DNA of 9,530 bases, taken from positions 1 through 9,530 of the forward strand of contig CAIPGJ010000587.1 in the NCBI GenBank assembly GCA_903864555.1, written 5' to 3'. Source of the DNA: an uncultured Pseudomonadota bacterium. GTDB lineage: Bacteria; Pseudomonadota; Gammaproteobacteria; Burkholderiales; SG8-39. The notes beneath the pieces are model-generated. The model was not told where the DNA came from. It ran no database searches and was given only the letters and a program-made list of their open reading frames with translations. Both the position numbers and the translations under genes were made by a program. Below, piece after piece: positions 1 to 6,034 of the stretch. Numbering within the stretch: the first letter of the stretch is position 1; each line of letters starts with the position of its first letter.

Positions 1-1
1 C

Positions 2-211
2 CGGCTGTGGCGCTTCCTGCCCCGGCGTTATCTGGACCGTCCGCTGTCCACGGGTGTGTCGGTGGCGCAATGCCCCGAAGATGTGATGGTCATCGTTGCG
101 GGTGGCGCCGGCAAGCATTCAATGTACGTGCCGACCTGTGCGGTGGCGCGGGCTGTGACGCGCGTGGTCTGCAATGCGGATGGATCAGCGCTTGTCCGGA
201 AGGCGGAGTGA
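2..211 (+). CDS. 3' end of an unrecognised protein-coding gene (partial)
   Basis: An open frame enters from the left edge with no start codon in view and runs 69 codons to a TGA at 209-211. Its codons end mostly in G or C, as expected of a real gene in this GC-rich DNA, while the competing frame that begins at base 7 reads as a Cys-, Gly- and Arg-rich product typical of a shadow. The visible protein has a hydrophobic strand followed by a Gly-rich turn and His (VMVIVAGGAGKHS) and later RAVTRVV, which looks like a folded C-terminal domain. I do not recognise the family. It converges on the minus-strand Bug gene with only six bases between the two stop codons, so it is probably a separate transcription unit. 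Confidence is good that it is coding; function is unknown. Confidence 0.7.
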   Translation, partial: RLWRFLPRRYLDRPLSTGVSVAQCPEDVMVIVAGGAGKHSMYVPTCAVARAVTRVVCNADGSALVRKAE

Positions 212-217
212 AAAGAG

Positions 218-1195
218 CTACTTGATGTCTTCGACAGGGATTTTCGCCTCCTGTGCCACCCGTGCCCACTTGTCTATTTCAGTCTTGATGTAGGCTGCAA
301 ACTGATCGGGGCCGTCTCCGCTGACCTGGGCGCCTTGATTGGCGTAGACCTGGGTCACTTCGCTGGTACGTATGACGGCTGCCACGTCGCTGTGTATCTT
401 GTCCAGGGTCGGCCGCGGTGTGCCGGCCGGCGCCAGCAGTCCGTACCAGGTCGCAAACTCGTAGTCCTTGAGGCCCGATTCAATGATAGTGGGCACATTG
501 GGCAACAGTGCAGAGCGCGTCTTGCCGGTCACAGCGAGGGCGCGCAACTTGCCTGAGCGTGCGTGGGGCATGCCAGCCAGCATGGTGGCAAATATCAGAT
601 CAACATGGCCGCCGATGACGTCGGTCAGCGCCGGGCCGGCGCCCTTGTACGGGACATGCAGCATGCGCGTGCCAGCATAGGTGTTGAACAATTCTCCGGC
701 CAGATGCGAGGAGCCGCCGGTTCCGCTGCCGGCAAAGGTGATTTTGCCCGGTCTTTCCTTGGCGAGGGCCACCAGCTCGCGGATGGAGCTTACGGGGAGG
801 GCCGGGTTGGCAACCACCACGCTCGGCGCTTCAGCCAGGTTCACCACGGGGGCGAAATCCTTCACGATGTCATAGGGAAGGTTGTGCTTGATGCTGGGGT
901 GCACGGCATGAATCGAGTAGATCAGCACCAGGGTGTAGCCGTCGGGTGCAGACTTGGCCACGGCATTGACGCCTATGGTGCTGTCGCCCCCGGCCCGGTT
1001 ATCGATGATGACAGCCTTTCCCCAGCGGTCTCCGAGGCGCGTGCTGAAGGCGCGCACCAGGACATCCGCGCCGCCGCCCGGCGCGAGAGGGATGACCAGA
1101 CGAACGGGTCGCTGCGGGAATTCCTGCGCCCAGGCGGCACCGATGGTGCCGGCGAGCAGCATGCCAGCGAGACAAACGCGCGCTTTTTCGTTCAT
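218..1195 (-). CDS. Bug/TctC-family periplasmic solute-binding protein (copy 1)
   Basis: The 325-residue product is the extracytoplasmic binding protein of a tripartite tricarboxylate transporter-type system, expected to capture a carboxylate in the periplasm. A signal peptide is visible: Lys/Arg near the N-terminus, a hydrophobic stretch to about residue 20 and an AWA cleavage site at 21-23, followed by the typical QEFPQRPVRLVIP mature start. The family motif APGGGADVLVR lies at 38-48, with DNRAGG at 65-70, SAPDGYTL at 82-89 and HVPYKGAGPAL at 180-190. Length is normal for the family. The ATG at 1195 was chosen over a longer reading because an AGGAGG (1200-1205 on this strand) stands four bases upstream and the signal peptide then sits at the N-terminus. 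The MmgE/PrpD gene ends 11 bases upstream, so the two are almost certainly cotranscribed. The ligand cannot be predicted, and no TctA/TctB membrane partner is in the window. Confidence 0.95.
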   Translation of the reverse strand: MNEKARVCLAGMLLAGTIGAAWAQEFPQRPVRLVIPLAPGGGADVLVRAFSTRLGDRWGKAVIIDNRAGGDSTIGVNAVAKSAPDGYTLVLIYSIHAVHPSIKHNLPYDIVKDFAPVVNLAEAPSVVVANPALPVSSIRELVALAKERPGKITFAGSGTGGSSHLAGELFNTYAGTRMLHVPYKGAGPALTDVIGGHVDLIFATMLAGMPHARSGKLRALAVTGKTRSALLPNVPTIIESGLKDYEFATWYGLLAPAGTPRPTLDKIHSDVAAVIRTSEVTQVYANQGAQVSGDGPDQFAAYIKTEIDKWARVAQEAKIPVEDIK

Positions 1196-1198
1196 GTT

Positions 1199-1205
1199 CC
1201 CTCCT
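1199..1205 (-). promoter_or_regulatory. Strong ribosome binding site fixing the Bug copy 1 start
   Basis: On the minus strand the sequence reads AGGAGGG just before AAC-ATG. It lies next to the TGA of the upstream MmgE/PrpD gene (1207-1209), so the Shine-Dalgarno sequence sits within the 11-base gap between the genes. It decides the start at 1195 rather than an upstream codon. Confidence 0.8.
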
Positions 1206-1206
1206 C

Positions 1207-2556
1207 TCACGGTTTGGATGGAAGCGCGACGGTCAGATCGCCGAAGCGTTCGAGTTTTTCGAGAGACCACAACTGCTTGAGGATGTCCCCTGCTTTTCGC
1301 GCACTGCCAAATTGCAGGAAAAGGTCCGTGAATTTGGCATTCACCTGCTGGTCTTCCATGGGCAGATTGACATGGCCCTTGGGATACTTCACATCGATGA
1401 CCAGGGGCGCTGCCGATCCGCAATTGATGCTGAGCCGGCAGCCGGCGGTGTCGGGGTAGCCATCCGAGAGACCTGCATCCTCTTCCACCTTCACCTTTGC
1501 CATGATGTCGCGGATGGCGCGGTCGACTAGGCGTGCCGGAACGAATGAACTGGAGTTGATCTCGCCATGCTGCAGCGCTGTGGCGACCACGAAAGGCAGG
1601 CTGTGGTCGGCCGTTTCCTTGGATTCAGGCGCCCAGCGTGACGCATCAGCCCCCATCATCGCAACCGCCTGCCGGTAGGTGGCCACCTTGATTTCCCGGA
1701 TATCTGGCACAGAGACTGATTTGCGTGCCTCCAGGGCAGCCCAGGCTGACGACTGGCCGTGATAGCAGATGGGAAAGCACTTCATGTGTGTCTGGTTGAT
1801 CTTGTGCTCGCCCTTTGCGGGGAACTGCCAGTCGAACTCACCCACGATGGAGAACAGGCCGCTCTTGCCTTCGAAGGGTTCTGCGGGTCCTGTCATGCCA
1901 TTCTGCACCAGCCGGGCGGCAAAAATCGCGTTACGCGAGGCATTGGCTGACGCACAACCCTTCCAGGCCGAGAGCTGGCCCATCCGGGTCTGATACATCG
2001 CCATGTTGGGGACCAGCGCAAGTCCGAGGGTGTTGCGGAGCTGCTCTCTGTCAAAGCCAAGCAGCTGGCCGATGCCCATGCTGGTGGCAATCACCGAATA
2101 GACCGGTTGGTCCCAACCCTTGGTGTTGATGTCCAGGGCATCGCAGAAGCTGCAGTAGACATCGTAAGCGAGCGTGACGGCGCGTATCACTTCCAGGCCT
2201 GAACTGGATTCGGCCTCGGCCACCGCCATGATGCCGGCCATTACGTCGCTGGGGTGGCCGCGGCTCTTGCTGAGGTAGGTATCGCTCAGGTCGAGCACAC
2301 GGAGCATGACGCCATTGGCGAATGCCGCATCCTCCTCGGTGCAGGGCTTGCTTTGACCCCAGATGACGGGGCCGGAGGCCACATGATGACGGTCTGAAAA
2401 ACTTCTCGCCGTGATGCTGACAGGATCCTTATAACCCCCGAATGCACAGGCAAATGTGTCGATGATGCGACGCTTGCATTCATGCACTGTGGCATCGGAA
2501 AGGGTGCGTGGGGCTGCAAACACATAATCAACCAAGCGTGATCCGGTCTTGTCCAT
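1207..2556 (-). CDS. MmgE/PrpD-family protein (2-methylcitrate dehydratase-like)
   Basis: This encodes about 449 residues of the MmgE/PrpD fold, whose known members include 2-methylcitrate dehydratase (PrpD) and cis-aconitate decarboxylase; these dehydrate or decarboxylate small tri- and dicarboxylates in the cytoplasm. Visible family motifs, numbered from the 2556 ATG, are RVLDLSDTY (86-94), GHPSD (100-104), AWKGCASANASRN (197-209), KCFPICYHGQ (259-268), ETADHSLP (314-321) and PKGH (392-395). The ETADHSLP motif is closer to PrpD than to the decarboxylase branch, but that is not enough to name the reaction. An in-frame ATG at 2598 would add 14 residues (MLNNAILVIRIEIR); neither start has a good Shine-Dalgarno sequence, and I prefer 2556 because MDKTGSRLVDYV is where family members usually begin. 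It is followed closely by Bug copy 1. A candidate operator palindrome lies upstream at 2622-2638. Confidence 0.9.
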   Translation of the reverse strand: MDKTGSRLVDYVFAAPRTLSDATVHECKRRIIDTFACAFGGYKDPVSITARSFSDRHHVASGPVIWGQSKPCTEEDAAFANGVMLRVLDLSDTYLSKSRGHPSDVMAGIMAVAEAESSSGLEVIRAVTLAYDVYCSFCDALDINTKGWDQPVYSVIATSMGIGQLLGFDREQLRNTLGLALVPNMAMYQTRMGQLSAWKGCASANASRNAIFAARLVQNGMTGPAEPFEGKSGLFSIVGEFDWQFPAKGEHKINQTHMKCFPICYHGQSSAWAALEARKSVSVPDIREIKVATYRQAVAMMGADASRWAPESKETADHSLPFVVATALQHGEINSSSFVPARLVDRAIRDIMAKVKVEEDAGLSDGYPDTAGCRLSINCGSAAPLVIDVKYPKGHVNLPMEDQQVNAKFTDLFLQFGSARKAGDILKQLWSLEKLERFGDLTVALPSKP

Positions 2557-2621
2557 ACGTATCTCAATTCGGATTACCAAAATGGCATTATTCAGCATTT
2601 ACCGTCATACAGACTACCGGC

Positions 2622-2638
2622 ATTCCGTTTGGTGGAAT
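2622..2638. promoter_or_regulatory. Candidate IclR-type operator, ATTCC-N7-GGAAT
   Basis: The sequence ATTCCGTTTGGTGGAAT is a palindrome with five-base arms and a seven-base spacer. It lies in the short non-coding gap between the CoA-transferase stop and the MmgE/PrpD start, 66 bases upstream of the preferred ATG. The same arms and the same spacer length occur at 5916-5932 beside the IclR gene. It may mark an internal promoter for the MmgE/PrpD-Bug pair. I could not pick a convincing -35/-10 pair here. The binding protein is inferred, not shown. Confidence 0.45.
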
Positions 2639-2714
2639 CGGGGTTGGCCCGGGTTGTTTGGGGCTGGCCATTCACAGAGGGCAGGGGATATTTCCCGAAG
2701 TGCTCAGAGCTTCT

Positions 2715-3917
2715 CTAGTCGTCATCACTCGCCGCTGCGCCTGAGCGGAGCAGCGCGGCAATGCGTTCCTCCGTATAGCCGGCCTCCCGCAGCACTTGCA
2801 CGGTATGTGCACCCAGGCGGGGTGCCGGGGCGGGGACATCGGGGCGGGATTCTGACCACTCGGTGGGGATCGCGGTTGTCCTGATGCGGCCTTCCGAGGG
2901 ATGGTCCTGCCAGCCGAAGAAGCCGATGGCGTTCAGGTGCTCGTCCTGCAGCATGTCGTCCACGGAATACATGGGCGCAGCCGGGATATCGTTACTGCGA
3001 AACAGTGCGATCCATTCCGCAGTCGGGCGGGTGAGCAGTTGTTCAGCGACAAAGCCATAGACCCTGGCGATGTTGGCGTGGCGAACTGGATGGGACGAGA
3101 ACATCGGGTCGGCGAAGAGTTCGGAGCGGCCGATGGCAGTGAGGAAATTCTGCCAGTGCTTGTCGCTGTAGATCATGGTGCAAAGATAGCCGTCGCGGGT
3201 CCGGTAGGGGCGGCGATCCGGCGTCAGGCTGCGCTGGTAGCCGACTGGTCCCTGTGGCGGATCGAACAGGTGCCCGGCTAGGTGCTCGCCTAGCACAATT
3301 GAAGCAAGTGTCTCGAACATGGGTACATCGACTTTCTGGCCGCGGCCGCTGCGCTCGCGATGCAACAGCGCGCCCAGCAGCGCATTGGAGACCATCAGGC
3401 CGACCATGCGGTCGGCCAGGATCATGGGGCCGTAGCGCGGTGTTTCCGCCCCCTGCTGCAGCGATAGCCAGGGCAAGCCGGCCATGCCTTGTATCAGGTC
3501 ATCGTACGCAGGACGGTCTGCGTAGGGGCCGCGCTGGCTGAAGCCGAAGGCCCCGACATAGACGATGCGCGGGTTCACCGCGCACAGGTCCTCGTAGGCA
3601 AGACGCAGGCGTGCCATGGCCTGCGGCCGGATGTTGTAGACGATGGCATCAGCGCCGCGGCACAGGTCCAGCAGCGCCTGGCGTCCGTCAGGGTGCTTCA
3701 GGTCCAGCACCACCGAGCGCTTGCCGCGGTTGGTGGTGAGATAGAGATGGCCCATGCCGGGATGGGCGGCAGGTCCTGCGGCGCGCATGATGTCGCCTTC
3801 GGGGGACTCCACCTTGATCACGCTGGCGCCGTGATCACACAGGATCTGGGTGGCATACGGACCCATGACCACCGTACTCAGGTCGATGACGCGGATGCCT
3901 TCAAGGGGGCCGCTCAC
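2715..3917 (-). CDS. CaiB/BaiF family (class III) CoA-transferase
   Basis: The product (400 residues from the GTG at 3917) belongs to the class III CoA-transferases, cytoplasmic enzymes that move CoA from a donor such as succinyl-CoA or another acyl-CoA to a free acid through an aspartyl intermediate; the same fold includes alpha-methylacyl-CoA racemase. It opens with GPLEGIRVIDLS, followed by GASVIKVESPEGD (30-42) and NRGKRSVVLDLK (63-74), all typical. The likely nucleophile is Asp139, the first Asp of RPAYDDLIQ after the conserved RGPYADRP. GRGQKVDVPMFE (191-202) is the usual later signature. The start is uncertain: a TTG at 3962 would add 15 residues (MQGHDRQTGYADAAP), and neither codon has a Shine-Dalgarno sequence. 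GTG is preferred because the family begins near there and because a small upstream ORF ends in a GTGA overlap with it. Substrates cannot be read from sequence. Confidence 0.93.
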   Translation of the reverse strand: MSGPLEGIRVIDLSTVVMGPYATQILCDHGASVIKVESPEGDIMRAAGPAAHPGMGHLYLTTNRGKRSVVLDLKHPDGRQALLDLCRGADAIVYNIRPQAMARLRLAYEDLCAVNPRIVYVGAFGFSQRGPYADRPAYDDLIQGMAGLPWLSLQQGAETPRYGPMILADRMVGLMVSNALLGALLHRERSGRGQKVDVPMFETLASIVLGEHLAGHLFDPPQGPVGYQRSLTPDRRPYRTRDGYLCTMIYSDKHWQNFLTAIGRSELFADPMFSSHPVRHANIARVYGFVAEQLLTRPTAEWIALFRSNDIPAAPMYSVDDMLQDEHLNAIGFFGWQDHPSEGRIRTTAIPTEWSESRPDVPAPAPRLGAHTVQVLREAGYTEERIAALLRSGAAASDDD

Positions 3918-4009
3918 GGGTGCTGCGTCCGCATAACCGGTTTGCCTGTCATGCCCTTGCAATCGGTCTGCGTCTGGGATGTGCCGATGCAGATGTTGCG
4001 CACGATCAT
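3914..4009 (-). CDS. Candidate 31-codon upstream ORF overlapping the CoA-transferase start
   Basis: On the minus strand an ATG at 4009 opens 31 sense codons and ends in TGA at 3916-3914, which overlaps the GTG start of the CoA-transferase as GTGA. The peptide begins MIVRNICIGTSQTD and ends RTQHP. Most of its codons end in G or C, like the genes around it, and an in-frame TGA shortly upstream limits it to this length. The only Shine-Dalgarno candidate is a weak GGAAAG nine bases before the ATG. No family is recognised. It could be a leader peptide whose translation is coupled to the CoA-transferase, the remnant of a gene, or chance. Confidence 0.25.
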   Translation of the reverse strand: MIVRNICIGTSQTQTDCKGMTGKPVMRTQHP

Positions 4010-4116
4010 GTGCTGTCGCTTTCCATGTCAGTCTTAACTCAAGAGGCGGCTATCGCAGCAGCGTGTTCAGCAAAGCCGAGTGCGAATTATTGTTGGGGAC
4101 GTATCGCGCGCACTGC

Positions 4117-4929
4117 TTATTGGCCCGTGTACACCGGCTTGCGCTTCTCCAGGAAGGCGGCGACTGATTCCTGGTGGTCCTTGGACAGGCCGACGACGGA
4201 CTGGTAGTCCTGTTCAGCACGGAAGCAGGCCTCCAGGGTCTGATAGCTGTGGGTCATGGCTGCTTTGGTTAAGGCCAGGGCCAGCGGTGGCACGGCGGCG
4301 AAACGCCGCGCCACCTGCAATGCCGTCGCCAGCGTGGCGCCGGGTTCGGTCAGTTCATGGGCAATGCCCCAGCGCTCGGCATCGGTCGCCTCAAACACGC
4401 GTCCCGATAGCAGCAGATCGCGCGCGCGTCCCGGGCCGGTGCGGGCGGTGAGCAAATAGTAGAGCGCCACATCCGGGCAGACGCCCCGCAGTATCTGTGC
4501 GGCACACCAGCGGGTGTTCCTGGCCGCCACGGTGTAGTCTGCCGCGCAGGCCAGCGCCAGTCCGCCGCCGTAAGCCACGCCTTCGACGGCACTGACTATG
4601 GGTTTGGGACCTTCCACCATCATGCGGATCATCGGGTGATACAGCGTGGTGAAGCGCATGCGCAGGGCGACGAAGCTTGGCTCGGCTGCGGTGGCGCGTC
4701 TGGCCATGGCCTTGACATCTCCCCCGGCGCAAAAAATTCCGCCATCGCCGCTTAGCACGATGGCGCGACATCTCGGGTTGGCGATGAGTTCGGCCAGGTG
4801 GCGCAGCAAATCGCGATTGACCTCGTCGGACAGTGCATTGCGGCGTGCCAGATTGCAGATCGTGAGCAGGGCAATGTCCTCCTCCCAGCTCAGTTTCACT
4901 TCGATGACTTCCGGTGCAGTTTGCGTCAT
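4117..4929 (-). CDS. Enoyl-CoA hydratase/isomerase (crotonase) family protein lacking hydratase glutamates
   Basis: The 270-residue product has the crotonase fold, which binds acyl-CoA thioesters and stabilises an enolate in an oxyanion hole. The two oxyanion-hole segments are clear: GIFCAGGDVKAM (64-75) and AVEGVAYGGGLALAC (114-128). The two glutamates that do acid-base chemistry in crotonase itself (rat Glu144 and Glu164) align with Ala125 and Gln145, so simple hydration of an enoyl-CoA is unlikely. Asp153 in GVCPDVALYYLL sits where PaaG-like isomerase members carry a VPDxG Asp, suggesting an isomerase or another crotonase reaction; this is inference. The ATG at 4929 is chosen over 4971 because AAGG precedes it at a five-base spacing and MTQTAPEVIEV is a typical beginning. 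It follows the IclR gene on the same strand after 168 bases and precedes the CoA-transferase gene after 199 bases. Confidence 0.92.
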   Translation of the reverse strand: MTQTAPEVIEVKLSWEEDIALLTICNLARRNALSDEVNRDLLRHLAELIANPRCRAIVLSGDGGIFCAGGDVKAMARRATAAEPSFVALRMRFTTLYHPMIRMMVEGPKPIVSAVEGVAYGGGLALACAADYTVAARNTRWCAAQILRGVCPDVALYYLLTARTGPGRARDLLLSGRVFEATDAERWGIAHELTEPGATLATALQVARRFAAVPPLALALTKAAMTHSYQTLEACFRAEQDYQSVVGLSKDHQESVAAFLEKRKPVYTGQ

Positions 4930-5097
4930 GGCGGCCTTGTTCTGAAATGAGCGCCCGTTACGCCAGGGCATGGGTGGGACCGATTATCCGAGCGCGTGTG
5001 ATCCCGCGCGAGGTCCGGTTTCCGCACGCTGAAAATGGCGGCCCAAGCCGTTGAGCAGATGCCGATTTTGCGGCAAGTTAAACTCTACTTTTCATCC

Positions 5098-5880
5098 TTA
5101 GCGCTGTCTTGATGCGCAATGGCGCAACTGCTCCGCGGTCCTGAGGAAATGCGGCACCAGCTCCTTCTGCAGGCGTGCGTTGAAGGTTTCGCTGGTGGCG
5201 CTCAGCCCCAGAACATAGCGCTGGCGGTCATGGGTTTCGATAGGAGTAGCAATGGCGGCAACCCCTTCCAGCCACATCGCCAGACAGTAACCCTGGCGCC
5301 CCACGTCCACAATGGCCGTTTCGATCTCGGCACGGATGCGCTGCCAGTTGTCCAGATGACGCTTTCTGAAGATGGTCATGAGCCGGCGGCGTTCCGCATG
5401 TGGAAGCGCGGCGAGATGGGCTCGGCCGAAGGCGGTCATCTCCATTGGCGTGCGCCGGCCGGCGCTGCTGCGGCGTGCTAACCCGCCGCTGGGTATGCGC
5501 ACGCTTTCCAGATAAACCATGTCGCATTGGTCGGCCACACTGACACTGACATTCACTTGGTGACTTTCTCCCAGCTCGCGCATGAACGGGCGCGCAGCCC
5601 CGAGGAATTCCGAACCCGAAAGCAAAGCTTCGGACAAGCTGAGCACCGGCGGTCCAAGACGGTAGGCCTTGGCGCGTGCATCGTGTTGCAAGAAACCGCA
5701 CGCCACCAGCGTCTGGGTCAATCGGCTCACTGTGGAGCGGGGTAAGCCGGTGCTTTCGGCGATATCGCTGTTCCCCAGTACGGTTGATCCAGGACGGAAC
5801 ACGCGCAGTATGCGTAACCCGCGTTCCAGGGATCGGTTGGCCGCCAAGGCGCCGGCTTCGGACGCAGTTCTTGCGGGCAC
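5098..5880 (-). CDS. IclR-family transcriptional regulator
   Basis: The 260-residue product has the IclR architecture: an N-terminal winged helix-turn-helix and a C-terminal effector-binding domain. The DNA-binding part runs from about RSLERGLRILRVF (16-28) through the recognition helix PRSTVSRLTQTLVACGFL (47-64) and the wing ending YRLGPPVLSL (73-82). The effector domain shows RTPMEMTAFGRAHLA (143-157) and, near the end, QGYCLAMWLEGVAAIATPI (196-214), both standard landmarks. The start is a GTG at 5880, supported by a perfect AGGAGG five bases upstream. The gene lies divergent from the acyl-CoA dehydrogenase gene and upstream, on its own strand, of the crotonase and CoA-transferase genes, so it probably controls both arms of the locus. 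A palindrome at 5915-5933 in the divergent region is a likely binding site, which would also give autoregulation. Whether it activates or represses, and its effector, are unknown. Confidence 0.95.
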   Translation of the reverse strand: MPARTASEAGALAANRSLERGLRILRVFRPGSTVLGNSDIAESTGLPRSTVSRLTQTLVACGFLQHDARAKAYRLGPPVLSLSEALLSGSEFLGAARPFMRELGESHQVNVSVSVADQCDMVYLESVRIPSGGLARRSSAGRRTPMEMTAFGRAHLAALPHAERRRLMTIFRKRHLDNWQRIRAEIETAIVDVGRQGYCLAMWLEGVAAIATPIETHDRQRYVLGLSATSETFNARLQKELVPHFLRTAEQLRHCASRQR

Positions 5881-5885
5881 AAGTT

Positions 5886-5891
5886 CCTCCT
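5886..5891 (-). promoter_or_regulatory. Ribosome binding site fixing the GTG start of the IclR gene
   Basis: On the minus strand AGGAGG stands five bases before GTG at 5880. A non-ATG start would otherwise be doubtful; this site decides it. Confidence 0.8.
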
Positions 5892-5914
5892 ATGAATCAC
5901 AATATTACGGATTC

Positions 5915-5933
5915 CATTCCATAGCGCGGAATG
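5915..5933. promoter_or_regulatory. Candidate IclR operator in the divergent promoter region
   Basis: CATTCCATAGCGCGGAATG is a perfect palindrome with six-base arms around a seven-base spacer. It lies between the divergent IclR and acyl-CoA dehydrogenase genes, and a further ATTCC directly abuts it at 5911-5915. Possible -10 elements stand on either side: TATATA at 5942-5947 for the plus-strand genes and TAATAT (minus strand, 5907-5902) for the regulator, though no good -35 accompanies either. Placement between two promoters fits control of both directions by one bound regulator. The inner ATTCC-N7-GGAAT recurs at 2622-2638. Assignment to the neighbouring IclR protein is inference from position and repetition. 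Confidence 0.55.
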
Positions 5934-6022
5934 AAGGGAAGTATATACCCATGGTCACCATCCATAATCCTCAGCCTTCTCATTTACCCTGCTGCGCAGA
6001 CTGTGTTGCTGTGCACAAGATC

Positions 6023-6027
6023 AGGAG
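6023..6027 (+). promoter_or_regulatory. Ribosome binding site fixing the GTG start of acyl-CoA dehydrogenase 1
   Basis: AGGAG is followed after seven bases by GTG at 6035-6037. This makes the GTG a better start than the in-frame ATG at 5951, whose purine-rich GGGAAG lies too far upstream and which would add a Cys-containing 28-residue extension absent from the family. Confidence 0.7.
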
Positions 6028-6034
6028 CAAAATT

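Noticed and set aside
7..225. Plus-strand frame beginning with GTG at 7, overlapping the partial gene at the left edge
   Set aside because: It uses a different frame, is rich in Cys, Gly and Arg, and runs past into the opposing Bug gene; the frame ending at 211 has far more gene-like codons.
563..1459. 298-codon plus-strand frame across the Bug copy 1 and MmgE/PrpD genes
   Set aside because: It is antisense to two clear family members, spans their junction and has no recognisable motif or credible ribosome binding site; a GC-rich shadow.
2649..2674. TGGCC/GGCCA inverted repeat downstream of the CoA-transferase gene as a terminator
   Set aside because: Five-pair stem, long loop and no following T-run on the minus strand; too weak to call.
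4988..5013. GCGCG/CGCGC hairpin between the IclR and crotonase genes as a terminator
   Set aside because: Only five strong pairs, arising easily in GC-rich sequence, and no T-run after it on the minus strand.
5669..6034. Upstream extension of the acyl-CoA dehydrogenase 1 frame into the IclR gene
   Set aside because: It would overlap the regulator in antisense and add about 120 residues unlike the family; the GTG at 6035 has a well-spaced AGGAG and gives the normal length.
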